From an uncultured Lachnospiraceae bacterium (lineage in GTDB: Bacteria; Bacillota; Clostridia; Lachnospirales; Lachnospiraceae), in NCBI GenBank assembly GCA_946183625.1, contig CAMHCL010000004.1, positions 1-28,285 of the forward strand: 28,285 nucleotides of DNA, read 5' to 3'. The notes beneath the pieces are model-generated. The model had not been told where the DNA came from. It ran no database searches and worked only from the letters and a program-made list of their open reading frames with translations. The position numbers and the translations under genes are program-made. Each line of letters opens with the position of its first letter. Positions within the stretch are counted from its first letter, which is position 1. Positions 16,452-24,729 of the stretch are shown here, piece after piece.

Positions 16452-17396
16452 ATGGGTTACACGGATTTACATCTGCATCTAGAGGGTTCGGTTTCTCCAG
16501 AGACTAAGAAAGCCCTGATGTATATGGATAATGTGGTTCAGGAAGGAAGACCAGGCGAGGATATAACCATGCAGCTGCTTCAGACTGAAGAAAATCTGGG
16601 GTATGCAACGGTTGAGCTGGCGAAGGAGCTTACAGCTGCCGGAGTTGACTATGCTGAGATCAGAATAACTCCACAGCTCCATACGACCAGAGGGCTCAGT
16701 CAGTATCAGGTAGTGGAAGCTGTGCTGAATGGTTATCTGAAGAGACTGGATTTCTCCAGATCTGTATATGATGATCTGAGGTCAGAGGGTCATAGTATTG
16801 AACTTCCGAAATTCCCTCATATTAGATTCATTCTCTGTCTTATGAGAGGTAAGATGAATAGCGACTTATATGACAGAAATATGGAAACTGTGGATATAGC
16901 CAGATATTATATGAATGAGAATAATTATCTGATAGCCGGTCTGGATCTTATGGGAGATGAGGCGAAGTATCCTACAGGTGAATACGGCGATTTCTTCGGT
17001 ATTGCCAGGAAGCATCATATACCTTTTACCATACATGCTGGAGAGAATGCTGGTCCTGAAAGCATATGGGAAGCTCTGGAAATGGGTGCATCACGTATAG
17101 GCCACGGTCTTGCAGCTCAGTCAGACGACAGACTTATGCAGAGACTTGCAGATAAGGGCGTGGTTCTGGAACTATGTCCATCCAGTAATATAAAATCCGG
17201 GGTTGTGGAAAATCTGGATCATTATCCACTTAGATTCTTCCTTCAGTATGGGATCAGAGTTACTATCAATTCCGACAATATGACTCTGGCGGATACAAAT
17301 GTAGCGAAGGAATTTGAATTATTAGAAAGAGAGATGTGTCTTTCCGATGGAGAGAAGAGGCTGCTGATGCAGACAGCGGAGGAAGCACATTTGTAA
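16452..17396 (+). CDS. Adenosine deaminase
   Basis: A 314-residue TIM-barrel amidohydrolase that deaminates adenosine (or a close purine) to inosine. Metal and catalytic residues are visible: His7 and His9 (DLHLHLEGS), the DLMGDE loop, His195 and catalytic Glu198 (TIHAGENAG), His218 (RIGHGL), and Asp275 in NSDN. CPSSNIKSG matches the family's substrate loop. It is a little shorter than the usual 330-350 residues. The frame is open from ATG 16395, but AAGGGG (16439-16444) sits 7 nt before ATG 16452, directly before the first catalytic motif, so the shorter start is preferred. A role in purine salvage is likely; adenine as substrate cannot be excluded. Confidence 0.87.
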   Translation: MGYTDLHLHLEGSVSPETKKALMYMDNVVQEGRPGEDITMQLLQTEENLGYATVELAKELTAAGVDYAEIRITPQLHTTRGLSQYQVVEAVLNGYLKRLDFSRSVYDDLRSEGHSIELPKFPHIRFILCLMRGKMNSDLYDRNMETVDIARYYMNENNYLIAGLDLMGDEAKYPTGEYGDFFGIARKHHIPFTIHAGENAGPESIWEALEMGASRIGHGLAAQSDDRLMQRLADKGVVLELCPSSNIKSGVVENLDHYPLRFFLQYGIRVTINSDNMTLADTNVAKEFELLEREMCLSDGEKRLLMQTAEEAHL

Positions 17397-17465
17397 TAAT
17401 GGATTCAGGAACATGAATCCGTAGAAGTACATTTGACAAGAAATATGTAGATAGAGGTTGTTATA

Positions 17466-18650
17466 GTGAATAGCAGGCACAAAAAGTTAATAGTCATAGG
17501 TGCGGCAGTAGTACTTCTGGTACTATGTCTTTTTGTGTTTGGTGGAAAGGCTAAGAAGCAGGATGACAGAGCCCTTTCTGACTTTTCGGAGGAACCGACG
17601 ACAGAAGCTGTAGTGGCATCCGATTCAGATTCAGGAGCAGAGTTGGAAAATGATGTGGCTATGATGCAGGAAGAATTGAAAGAAGATATGGCATCATTAT
17701 CGGATGCTTCAGAAACGGATGCACAGGCTACCATTACAAATGCTACACAGGCTACTGCTTTTAAAAGCAAGTACGATATAAGAATAAAGAAGATTATGGC
17801 AGACATGACGCTTTCTCAGAAGGTTGCCCAGATGTTTATCATTACTCCAGAAACTCTTACTGGTTATTCTGCCGTTTATAAAGCAGAGAATGTAACAAAA
17901 CAAGCATATAATTCCAAACCGGTTGGTGGATTAATTTATAGAAAGCCTAATATTATTTCTGAAGACCAGACAAAAAAGATGTTGATGAACACTTTGGATT
18001 ATTCAGAGGATATATCAGGAGTTCCTGCCATGCTTTGTATAGATAAAGAAAGTACAGAAATAGATATGATTCTGGAAAGTGATAAGTTTGATACAGAAGA
18101 ATTGGATGTTGAAAATGACGCTGTAATTGGAGATTATTTGTGGTCGTTAGGCTTTAATGTGGAATTTGGCCCGATTATTACTGGGAACTATTTAGCCAAC
18201 AGTAGTATAACCGGTGTATTTAAGCACTTCCCTGGGGTTATGAGTAGGGGAGAATTAACTTCTTATGGAAATGCAATAAAAGACAATAAAGGAATGATAA
18301 TGGTGGCAAATACACCCGTAGAGGGGTATACAGGAGATATTCCGGCTTGTCTATCCGAAGAAATAATAACCACAATTTTAAGAGGAGATATGCAGTATCA
18401 GGGAGTTGTGATAACAGATTCACTGTCTGATTCTGGAGTTAAATCCAAATACAACGCTGGACAGGCTGCTACTATGGCAGTCGATGCTGGGGCAGATATG
18501 ATTTATCTGCCTTCTGATTATAATGGTGCTTATAATGCTATAATGTCTGCGGTTAAAAAAGGAGATATTACAGAAGAAAGAATTGATGAATCTGTATATA
18601 GAATACTAGATGCCAAATTAAATCTAAAGCCTCATCCATCGGACGAATAG
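17466..18650 (+). CDS. Membrane-anchored GH3-like protein, probably catalytically degenerate
   Basis: A 394-residue protein from a GTG start (GAGG 8 nt upstream). It has an N-terminal membrane anchor (residues about 7-26), an acidic linker (about 35-95), then a glycoside hydrolase family 3 barrel: MTLSQKVAQMFII, VGGLIYRKPNI, FKHFPG, GVVITDSLSD with the usual nucleophile Asp, and DAGADMIYLP. Beta-N-acetylhexosaminidases of this family act on cell-wall GlcNAc. Here the EGG of the DQEGG block reads KEST, the HFPGHG and DSH stretch carrying the general-acid His is shortened to HFPGVM, and MVAH reads MVANT. It may be a non-enzymatic sugar-binding or cell-wall protein. The gene looks richer in A and T than its neighbours. 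Confidence 0.8.
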   Translation: MNSRHKKLIVIGAAVVLLVLCLFVFGGKAKKQDDRALSDFSEEPTTEAVVASDSDSGAELENDVAMMQEELKEDMASLSDASETDAQATITNATQATAFKSKYDIRIKKIMADMTLSQKVAQMFIITPETLTGYSAVYKAENVTKQAYNSKPVGGLIYRKPNIISEDQTKKMLMNTLDYSEDISGVPAMLCIDKESTEIDMILESDKFDTEELDVENDAVIGDYLWSLGFNVEFGPIITGNYLANSSITGVFKHFPGVMSRGELTSYGNAIKDNKGMIMVANTPVEGYTGDIPACLSEEIITTILRGDMQYQGVVITDSLSDSGVKSKYNAGQAATMAVDAGADMIYLPSDYNGAYNAIMSAVKKGDITEERIDESVYRILDAKLNLKPHPSDE

Positions 18651-18679
18651 TTGACATAATATCACGCAAGTTGTACAAT
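18651..18679 (+). promoter_or_regulatory. Near-consensus promoter of alaA
   Basis: TTGACA (18651-18656) begins directly after the previous stop codon; TACAAT (18674-18679) follows at 17 nt. The leader of about 67 nt contains small inverted repeats: CACGCAA (18663-18669) against TTGCGTG (18711-18717), with TGTGC/GCACA nested between. Confidence 0.8.
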
Positions 18680-18752
18680 ATTGAAGTGTGCATGCATAGG
18701 CACATTTTGTTTGCGTGCAATGACACGTAGTAGAAAAAAGAGGTGGTTTTAA

Positions 18753-19976
18753 TTGAGAAAATTTGAGAAATCCGTAAAGCTGAATAACGTGTGTTACGAT
18801 ATAAGAGGTCCGGTAATGGACGAAGCGGATCGTATGGGCAGTGAAGGGATTCCTATACTAAAGCTTAATATAGGAAATCCGGCTCCTTTTGGTTTTAAGG
18901 CACCTGAAAGAATGATACAGATTATGTCTGATAACCTGGAGAAGACCGAGGGCTATTCTGATTCAAAGGGAATTGTGTCAGCTAGAGAAGCTATAGTTGA
19001 ATATGACAAGAAAAAGGGAATACCTAATGTTACTGTGGATGATGTATATACAGGAAATGGTGTAAGTGAGCTTATCACACTTTCCATGCAGGGACTACTT
19101 GATTATGGTGATGAGATACTTGTTCCAGCACCTGATTATCCACTGTGGACTGCATCAGTTACACTTGCCGGTGGAACAGCAGTTCATTATATATGTGACG
19201 AGGAGGCGGGCTGGTATCCTGACCTCAAAGATATAGAAAAGAAGATAACTCCTAGAACTAAAGGAATCGTTATCATAAATCCTAATAATCCTACAGGTGC
19301 ACTCTATCCTGAGTCATTACTCAAGGATGTGGTTCGTCTTGCTGAGAGGCATGACCTTATCATATTTGCCGACGAGATATATGACAGACTTGTAATGGAT
19401 GGCAAGAAGCATACTTCCGTAGCCAGTCTGGCACCTGAATCCCTATGCATTACATTTAACGGGCTTTCGAAGAGCCATCTGGTGGCTGGCTACAGGGTTG
19501 GCTGGATGTCCATATCCGGTGACAAGAGGAACGCCAAGGGATATATAGATGGTATCAAGCTGTTATCAAGTATGAGACTCTGTTCAAATGTACCGGCGCA
19601 GTCGCTGATAGCACCTGCACTTGAAATGAACGAGGAAACTCAGGCACTTGTGGCTCCGGGTGGAAGAGTGTACGAGCAGAGAAACTATATAGTTGAGGCT
19701 ATTAACGATATACCAGGACTTAGTGTTGTAAAGCCGGAGGCTGCATTCTATTGCTTCCCTAAATTAGATACAAAGAGATTTGAGATATTAGATGATGAGA
19801 AGTTTGCTTTGGATGTGCTCAGAGAGAAGCACATATTATTTACTCACGGTGGTGGATTTCATTGGGAGCAGCCGGATCATTTCCGCATAGTATACCTTCC
19901 GGACATGGAGGTTTTGAAGGATTCGGTAAAGGCACTCAGAGAGTTTCTTGTTGATTATAAACAGGCTAGATATTAA
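18753..19976 (+). CDS. alaA: PLP-dependent alanine aminotransferase, AlaA type
   Basis: A 407-residue class I/II aminotransferase. It resembles E. coli AlaA closely by recall across its length: NVCYDIRGPV, LKLNIGNPAPFGF, LVPAPDYPLWTA, IINPNNPTGA, IFADEIYD, and the PLP-binding Lys240 in FNGLSKSHLVAGYR. The family converts pyruvate and glutamate to alanine and 2-oxoglutarate and back. It starts at TTG 18753, after AGAGGTGG (about 8 nt). Its promoter is strong. The stop codon overlaps the ribosome binding site of the following cytidylyltransferase gene, so both are probably one operon. The neighbours (surface-polymer genes) do not suggest a special role beyond alanine supply, for example to peptidoglycan. 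Confidence 0.92.
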   Translation: MRKFEKSVKLNNVCYDIRGPVMDEADRMGSEGIPILKLNIGNPAPFGFKAPERMIQIMSDNLEKTEGYSDSKGIVSAREAIVEYDKKKGIPNVTVDDVYTGNGVSELITLSMQGLLDYGDEILVPAPDYPLWTASVTLAGGTAVHYICDEEAGWYPDLKDIEKKITPRTKGIVIINPNNPTGALYPESLLKDVVRLAERHDLIIFADEIYDRLVMDGKKHTSVASLAPESLCITFNGLSKSHLVAGYRVGWMSISGDKRNAKGYIDGIKLLSSMRLCSNVPAQSLIAPALEMNEETQALVAPGGRVYEQRNYIVEAINDIPGLSVVKPEAAFYCFPKLDTKRFEILDDEKFALDVLREKHILFTHGGGFHWEQPDHFRIVYLPDMEVLKDSVKALREFLVDYKQARY

Positions 19977-19991
19977 GGAGGATCATTTTAA

Positions 19992-20729
19992 ATGGTAACA
20001 GCAATGCTTTTTGCAGGCGGAGTAGGCAGTCGAATGAATGCTGCCGGAAAGCCGAAGCAGTTTATGGAAGTCGGTGGCAAGCCGATAATTATACATACCA
20101 TGGAACATTTTGCAACTCATAAAGAGGTGGACAAAATAGTTGTAGCCTGCAAAGAGGATTGGATTGATTATCTGAAGGGCCTGGTTGAGAAATTTGAAGT
20201 TAAAAAGCTTCATTCCATAGTTCCGGGCGGGGAGACAGGCTTTGATTCCATTCATAACGGAGTGGTTGAGACAGCATCATTTTCTACAAAGCCTGACGAT
20301 ATCATACTTATATGTGATGGCGTCAGACCTATTCTTACTGAAAAGCTTATTACAGACTGTATCGAGCTGACCAGAAAGCATGGTACAGCAGTCCCTGTAA
20401 CTCCAAGTATTGATTCCCTACTTTACAGCGAAGATGGAGATATGTGCGAGAAGAGCTACAAGAGAAGTTCTATGTATGTTACACAGGCTCCTCAGGGATA
20501 CACAATGGAGAAGATACTGTGGGCTCATAGCGAAGCAGAGAAGAGAGGAATACTTAACCCGGTTTCATCAAGTGAGCTTTTCATAGAGCTGGGACATCCG
20601 GTTAAACTCTATATAGGTGATAGACGTAATATCAAGGTTACAACACCGGAGGATCTGGATATGCTCAGAGCTACTTACTTCTATGAGAAGTTCAAGCAGC
20701 TTGCAAGAGAAGAAATCAATGAAGAATAG
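19992..20729 (+). CDS. IspD/TarI family cytidylyltransferase
   Basis: A 245-residue enzyme with the motif FAGGVGSRMNAAGKPKQF (residues 7-24), the NTP-binding loop with Arg and Lys of IspD and TarI. CDGVRPILT replaces the HDSVRPF block of TarI, and KVTTPEDLDM closes the domain. It would couple CTP to a sugar- or polyol-phosphate (ribitol phosphate in TarI, methylerythritol phosphate in IspD). The SDR enzyme immediately downstream, a TarJ-like or epimerase partner, favours a surface-polymer precursor rather than isoprenoids. ATG 19992 follows AAGGAGG (19975-19981), which overlaps the alaA stop. Substrate assignment is inference. Confidence 0.85.
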   Translation: MVTAMLFAGGVGSRMNAAGKPKQFMEVGGKPIIIHTMEHFATHKEVDKIVVACKEDWIDYLKGLVEKFEVKKLHSIVPGGETGFDSIHNGVVETASFSTKPDDIILICDGVRPILTEKLITDCIELTRKHGTAVPVTPSIDSLLYSEDGDMCEKSYKRSSMYVTQAPQGYTMEKILWAHSEAEKRGILNPVSSSELFIELGHPVKLYIGDRRNIKVTTPEDLDMLRATYFYEKFKQLAREEINEE

Positions 20730-20743
20730 ATAGAGGGATTGCC

Positions 20744-21871
20744 ATGAACAAAGCAGTCAGAGATGAACTAAAAGAACATTTATATAATGATGTGCTTCAT
20801 GTAGCTGAAGCCGACATTCCGTGGGATGAACTAAAGGATAAGACAATAATGATTACCGGTGCAGGTGGCTTCATTGGTTTTTATCTCGTAGCTTCGCTTC
20901 TTATCAGAAATGATGATCATGCTCAGAACACGACAGTTCTTGCAGTTGTCAGAAGCCTTGAGAGAGCAAAAGCAAAATACGGCGCTCTCATGGACAGAGA
21001 CGATCTGATATTTATAGAGCAGGATGTATGTTCTCCTTTTGTAAAATGTTCTGACGATGATGAATATGGTGAAGAGTTCATCGGTTCAGGCAGTGAACAG
21101 GTAACATGTGATTATATAATCCACGCTGCAAGCCAAGCGTCGGCATGGCATTTTGAAAATGATCCGGTAGGAACTATCAGGGCAAATCTAGTGGGAACTG
21201 ATAACATATTGGCTCTTGCGAAAGAGTGTAATGCCAAAACACTCATCATTTCGAGCCTGAAGACCTACGGACGTGTAACTTCGGGAGTCAGCAGTCTTAC
21301 TGAAGAGACCAGGGGTGACGTGGATTTTGATCTATATAAAAACTGTTATGCAGAGGGCAAGAGAGCTGCTGAGAATCTGGCGGCCTGCTACAGCAAACAG
21401 TATGGCATGGATATAAAACTGGTAAGACCATCATATATATACGGTGCAGCTTCTCTGGATGATGACAGAGTATGGGCTCAGTTTATAGCAAATGTGATCA
21501 GAGGGGAGAATATCCTCCTGAAGAGTAACGGTGCACCATACAGATCCTTCTGTTATGTATCCGATACTGCAAGAGCTATATATACTGTTCTTCTCAAAGG
21601 GGAGAACATGATCCCGTACAATATAGCCGATGATATAGGCAATATAACCATCCGCGGTTTTGCAAAAGAGGCGGTAAATGCGTTCCCTGAGAAACATTTG
21701 ACCTTATCCTTTGCGAGTCCTGAGGATGAGAAGGAACCTGTACAGGATTACAGCAGTCAGAGCCCTGAGATTTTAGACAGTACAAAGCTTAAGTCACTGG
21801 GCTGGAAAGCTGATGTAGATATAAGTTCAGGAATTAAGAGAGCTGTTGCGATTTTACTTGAAAAATGTTAG
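20744..21871 (+). CDS. NAD-dependent epimerase/dehydratase (extended SDR)
   Basis: A 375-residue extended SDR. The N-terminal dinucleotide motif is TIMITGAGGFIGFYL (residues about 34-48), with HAASQAS (about 127-133), the Ser170/171 site (IISSLKTYG) and the catalytic Tyr202-x-x-x-Lys206 (YAEGK). VRPSYIYG follows. The family changes a nucleotide-linked sugar by epimerisation, dehydration or decarboxylation. Pairing with the cytidylyltransferase 14 nt upstream suggests it acts on a CDP-linked sugar, which is inference. An acidic insertion (SDDDEYGEE, about 103-111) is unusual. AGAGGG lies 8 nt before ATG 20744. Confidence 0.87.
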   Translation: MNKAVRDELKEHLYNDVLHVAEADIPWDELKDKTIMITGAGGFIGFYLVASLLIRNDDHAQNTTVLAVVRSLERAKAKYGALMDRDDLIFIEQDVCSPFVKCSDDDEYGEEFIGSGSEQVTCDYIIHAASQASAWHFENDPVGTIRANLVGTDNILALAKECNAKTLIISSLKTYGRVTSGVSSLTEETRGDVDFDLYKNCYAEGKRAAENLAACYSKQYGMDIKLVRPSYIYGAASLDDDRVWAQFIANVIRGENILLKSNGAPYRSFCYVSDTARAIYTVLLKGENMIPYNIADDIGNITIRGFAKEAVNAFPEKHLTLSFASPEDEKEPVQDYSSQSPEILDSTKLKSLGWKADVDISSGIKRAVAILLEKC

Positions 21872-21889
21872 TATATATATGTTAAATTA

Positions 21890-21921
21890 GGTTTAATGTC
21901 GGTAAGTGCGCCCATTAAGCC
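21890..21921 (+). promoter_or_regulatory. Hairpin upstream of mltG
   Basis: GGTTTAATG (21890-21898) pairs with CATTAAGCC (21913-21921), nine pairs with one G-U and a 14-nt loop. GATTTCTGCGTATTTTT follows, so it may be a weak terminator of the SDR gene or a leader structure of mltG. I recognise no riboswitch class. Confidence 0.35.
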
Positions 21922-21961
21922 GATTTCTGCGTATTTTTAGACATGATTCGAGGATAAAAAG

Positions 21962-23122
21962 TTGGTTAGACTTGCAAAGTTCATTGTAGGTGCTCTCGCG
22001 GTTTTTGGGCTTGCAATGATCATTATAGTTTATATAAAAGACTATAAGAATGACTATAATGAGGAATTAACAAGTACATATATGACAATGGGTGAAGATG
22101 TTGAGGTTACCATACCGAAGGACTCTTCGGTAAAGGAAATAGCAGCCATACTTCACGATGCCGGACTCATAAGGCATGAACGGGCTTTTGTAGAGAGACT
22201 TCAGAAGTCTGAATATGCCGGCAAGCTGAAGGCGGGAACATATACACTTAACACGGGAATGAATACACTCAAGATGATGGAGACCATGTCCAAGGAGGAC
22301 GACTCCAACAAGGTATTACAGACACTGGTTGTTCCGGAAGGCTTTACTGTAGATCAGATTGCTGCAAGATGCGAAGAGCAGAAGATTTGTACCAAGTCTG
22401 AATTTGTTAATGCCGTAAAGAGTGTTACAGCTAATGATTTTGAATATCTTGAAGATGTTCCGAGTGGGGCAAATGTAAGATATAAACTTGAGGGATATCT
22501 ATTCCCTGCTACCTACAACATATATAAGGATACTACAGCTGTAGATCTTGTAGATATGATGCTGGTTGCATTTAAACAGAATTATACTTCTGAGATGAAT
22601 TCGCAGGCCACAGCCCGTGGACTTAATTCATATCAGGTATTAATAATGGCTTCCATGATAGAGAGAGAAGCTAAGATTCCTGAAGAGAGACCTAGAATTG
22701 CAGGAGTAATCAACAACCGATTGAATAAAGATATGCTTCTTCAGGTCGATCCGACTATACTGTATCCGCTTACAAACGGAATGTATGATAAGGGTGCTCT
22801 TTTACTCGAGGATTTGGAATATAAGTCACCTTATAATACATATCTGCACAAGGGGCTGCCTCCGGGACCTATATGTAATCCGGGTGTAGCATGTATAAAT
22901 GCGGTTCTTTCTCCTGAAGAGCACGGATACTATTACTATCATGTAGTTAATGAAGAAACGGGAGAGCATGTGTTCACCGAAACATTTGAGGAACACGAAA
23001 ACACCATGATCGGCGGAGCTGATATAGATGGCGACGGAATCCCTGACGAAGGAGCAGGTTCCGAATTTGAAGATAATAATGCATCATCTGGCGTTTGGAG
23101 CAATAGAGAAGATGATGAATAA
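21962..23122 (+). CDS. mltG: Endolytic transglycosylase MltG (YceG) with C-terminal acidic extension
   Basis: A 386-residue membrane-anchored enzyme that cuts growing glycan strands and sets their length. One N-terminal helix (residues about 8-25) leaves the rest outside. A LysM-like part (about 45-110) comes first, then the YceG fold: VVPEGFTVDQIA, LEGYLFPATY, ASMIEREA with the catalytic Glu234, QVDPTILY, and SPYNTY with GLPPGPICNPG. The C-terminal end after residue 348 is acidic and contains DIDGDGIPDE, which looks like a calcium-binding loop and is not part of normal MltG. TTG 21962 is preceded by GAGGAT. It is 35 nt upstream of the FHA gene on the same strand, so both may be co-transcribed. 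Confidence 0.93.
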   Translation: MVRLAKFIVGALAVFGLAMIIIVYIKDYKNDYNEELTSTYMTMGEDVEVTIPKDSSVKEIAAILHDAGLIRHERAFVERLQKSEYAGKLKAGTYTLNTGMNTLKMMETMSKEDDSNKVLQTLVVPEGFTVDQIAARCEEQKICTKSEFVNAVKSVTANDFEYLEDVPSGANVRYKLEGYLFPATYNIYKDTTAVDLVDMMLVAFKQNYTSEMNSQATARGLNSYQVLIMASMIEREAKIPEERPRIAGVINNRLNKDMLLQVDPTILYPLTNGMYDKGALLLEDLEYKSPYNTYLHKGLPPGPICNPGVACINAVLSPEEHGYYYYHVVNEETGEHVFTETFEEHENTMIGGADIDGDGIPDEGAGSEFEDNNASSGVWSNREDDE

Positions 23123-23157
23123 ATATACTTGAGACTGACAACGAGGAGGAAATACTA

Positions 23158-24729
23158 ATGAGAAGCTTTTATTTTACGGCGAAGAATATCGGACGTGAAC
23201 GCTATCTCACCTATATTATGGGAGAAGGTATGGAAATGGACGAGGATATCGTCGATTACCTTGAAGAGAACGTGATTGCAGAGGTTCTGCCTATTATATT
23301 CGAACAGGATGATGATTTTGATTATCTTACATATGATGTAACAGGCAAGATGACTGTTGAGAAGTTTGTTGAAGGTGTTATGGATAAAGAGAAGGTTTTT
23401 AAGCTTCTCAGATATATTTCACTCGGACTTATCAATTGTAAAGAGAACGCTATTCCGCTTTCGTACATTTTACTTAATAAGAGATTTATATATATTGATC
23501 CAGATTCAATGTTTATTGAATTCTTATGTTTGCCGGTTGAGAGCGAAGGCTCTGTATCACTGGAGTTCAAGAGCTTCGTAAGACAGCTTATTGCAGGCAT
23601 GAAGTACAACGTTGAGGAAGACCTGTCTTATGTTGGACAGTTGCTTTCATATATTAATGGTGACAGCTTCAATCTGAGAGGACTCATAGAGCTGACAGAG
23701 GCTCTTATGCAGGATTCCGGAATTGACTACACTGCATCTGATGACATTACAATGGACGATGGTTCAGAGGTTGTCAGCGGCGGCGAGCTTGGCGAAGAAG
23801 CTGATCAGAGCGTAAGCGGCTTCATGAACGATCTGTCTGAAGCTGGTGATCTTCCTGAAATTGGCGATGACGATGATGAGGATATCGAGGATGTCACAGA
23901 GGATGTATCAGAAGAGAACGATGTAGAGCTTGAAGAGGTTAAGGAAGCTGAAGAAGAGAAAGATACAAAGATAAAGGACGAAACAGACGTGCTTCCTGAT
24001 ACTGGAATCACCCGTATTCAGGAGACCGGAGGAACTACCTCAAATAAGTCTAGTAATGCTTCTGATCCTAACAAGTCAGTCAGAGTCAGCAGAGCTGCTA
24101 TGATTAAGCAGACAGCTGAAGAAGTTGCAGAAGAGGATGCAGCTGCAGCTGCAGAGAAAGCTGAAGTGGTTGAGGAGAACAATGGTTCTAAGAACGCAGC
24201 TGAGAAGAAGAATACTGTAACTGAGGATATTAACGAGATAGAGGGTAAGCAGCCAAAGCCTGTTAAGGAAGAGAAGTCTGCAAAGGGCAAGAAGGCAGCG
24301 AAGGCTGACAAGGCAGATAAAGCTGATAAGGCTCCTGAAAAGGCGAAGACCGATATCGTTAATAACACAATGCTCGGTGCAACAGGAACTATTAAGATTA
24401 ATCCTTATATCATAAGAGTAAATACAGAAGAGAAGACTATGATCAACAAGCCTGTATTCAAGATCGGAAAGGCTAACAGAGGTGTTGATTATCATATAAG
24501 CGGAAATGGTGCTATAAGCAGACAGCACGCTATTATCCTTCATAAGGGTGATTCATATTATATCAAGGACAACAAGTCTACAAACCATACATATGTTGAA
24601 GATGTAGAGGTTGTAGGAGATGAGGAAGTCCTTCTCAAGAATTCAAGCTCGGCGACGAGGAATTTATATTTAAAATCAGTTAATTTAACAGGGGGTAAGT
24701 ATGGAAGCAAAGAACATCAGTATAATTAA
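23158..24729 (+). CDS. DUF6382-like/FHA protein with frameshifted C-terminus
   Basis: A 523-residue cytoplasmic protein. Residues 1-190 form a globular domain I place with DUF6382 (FIYIDPDSMFIEFLCLPV is its clearest block). An acidic stretch (about 195-275) and a Lys/Ala-rich linker follow. Residues about 415-494 are an FHA domain, which binds phosphothreonine: FKIGKANRG, ISRQHAIIL and STNHTY (His in place of the usual Gly). After Lys494 the frame leaves the fold; the correct end, FKLGDEEFIFKIS, is readable one base back from 24642 and stops at 24681-24683, just before the next gene's SD (AGGGGG, 24690-24695). In its present form the ORF runs 29 nt into the next gene. SD GAGGAGG (23143-23149). 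Confidence 0.85.
   Translation: MRSFYFTAKNIGRERYLTYIMGEGMEMDEDIVDYLEENVIAEVLPIIFEQDDDFDYLTYDVTGKMTVEKFVEGVMDKEKVFKLLRYISLGLINCKENAIPLSYILLNKRFIYIDPDSMFIEFLCLPVESEGSVSLEFKSFVRQLIAGMKYNVEEDLSYVGQLLSYINGDSFNLRGLIELTEALMQDSGIDYTASDDITMDDGSEVVSGGELGEEADQSVSGFMNDLSEAGDLPEIGDDDDEDIEDVTEDVSEENDVELEEVKEAEEEKDTKIKDETDVLPDTGITRIQETGGTTSNKSSNASDPNKSVRVSRAAMIKQTAEEVAEEDAAAAAEKAEVVEENNGSKNAAEKKNTVTEDINEIEGKQPKPVKEEKSAKGKKAAKADKADKADKAPEKAKTDIVNNTMLGATGTIKINPYIIRVNTEEKTMINKPVFKIGKANRGVDYHISGNGAISRQHAIILHKGDSYYIKDNKSTNHTYVEDVEVVGDEEVLLKNSSSATRNLYLKSVNLTGGKYGSKEHQYN

Noticed and set aside
17401..17420. Inverted repeat GGATTCA/TGAATCC after the deaminase gene as a terminator
   Set aside because: Short stem and no T-tract after it; left as an unassigned hairpin.
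24630..24650. Programmed -1 frameshift in the first FHA gene
   Set aside because: No slippery heptamer (X XXY YYZ) or downstream pseudoknot is evident at CTCAAGAATTC, and about 10 nt appear to be missing relative to the neighbour. A deletion is simpler.
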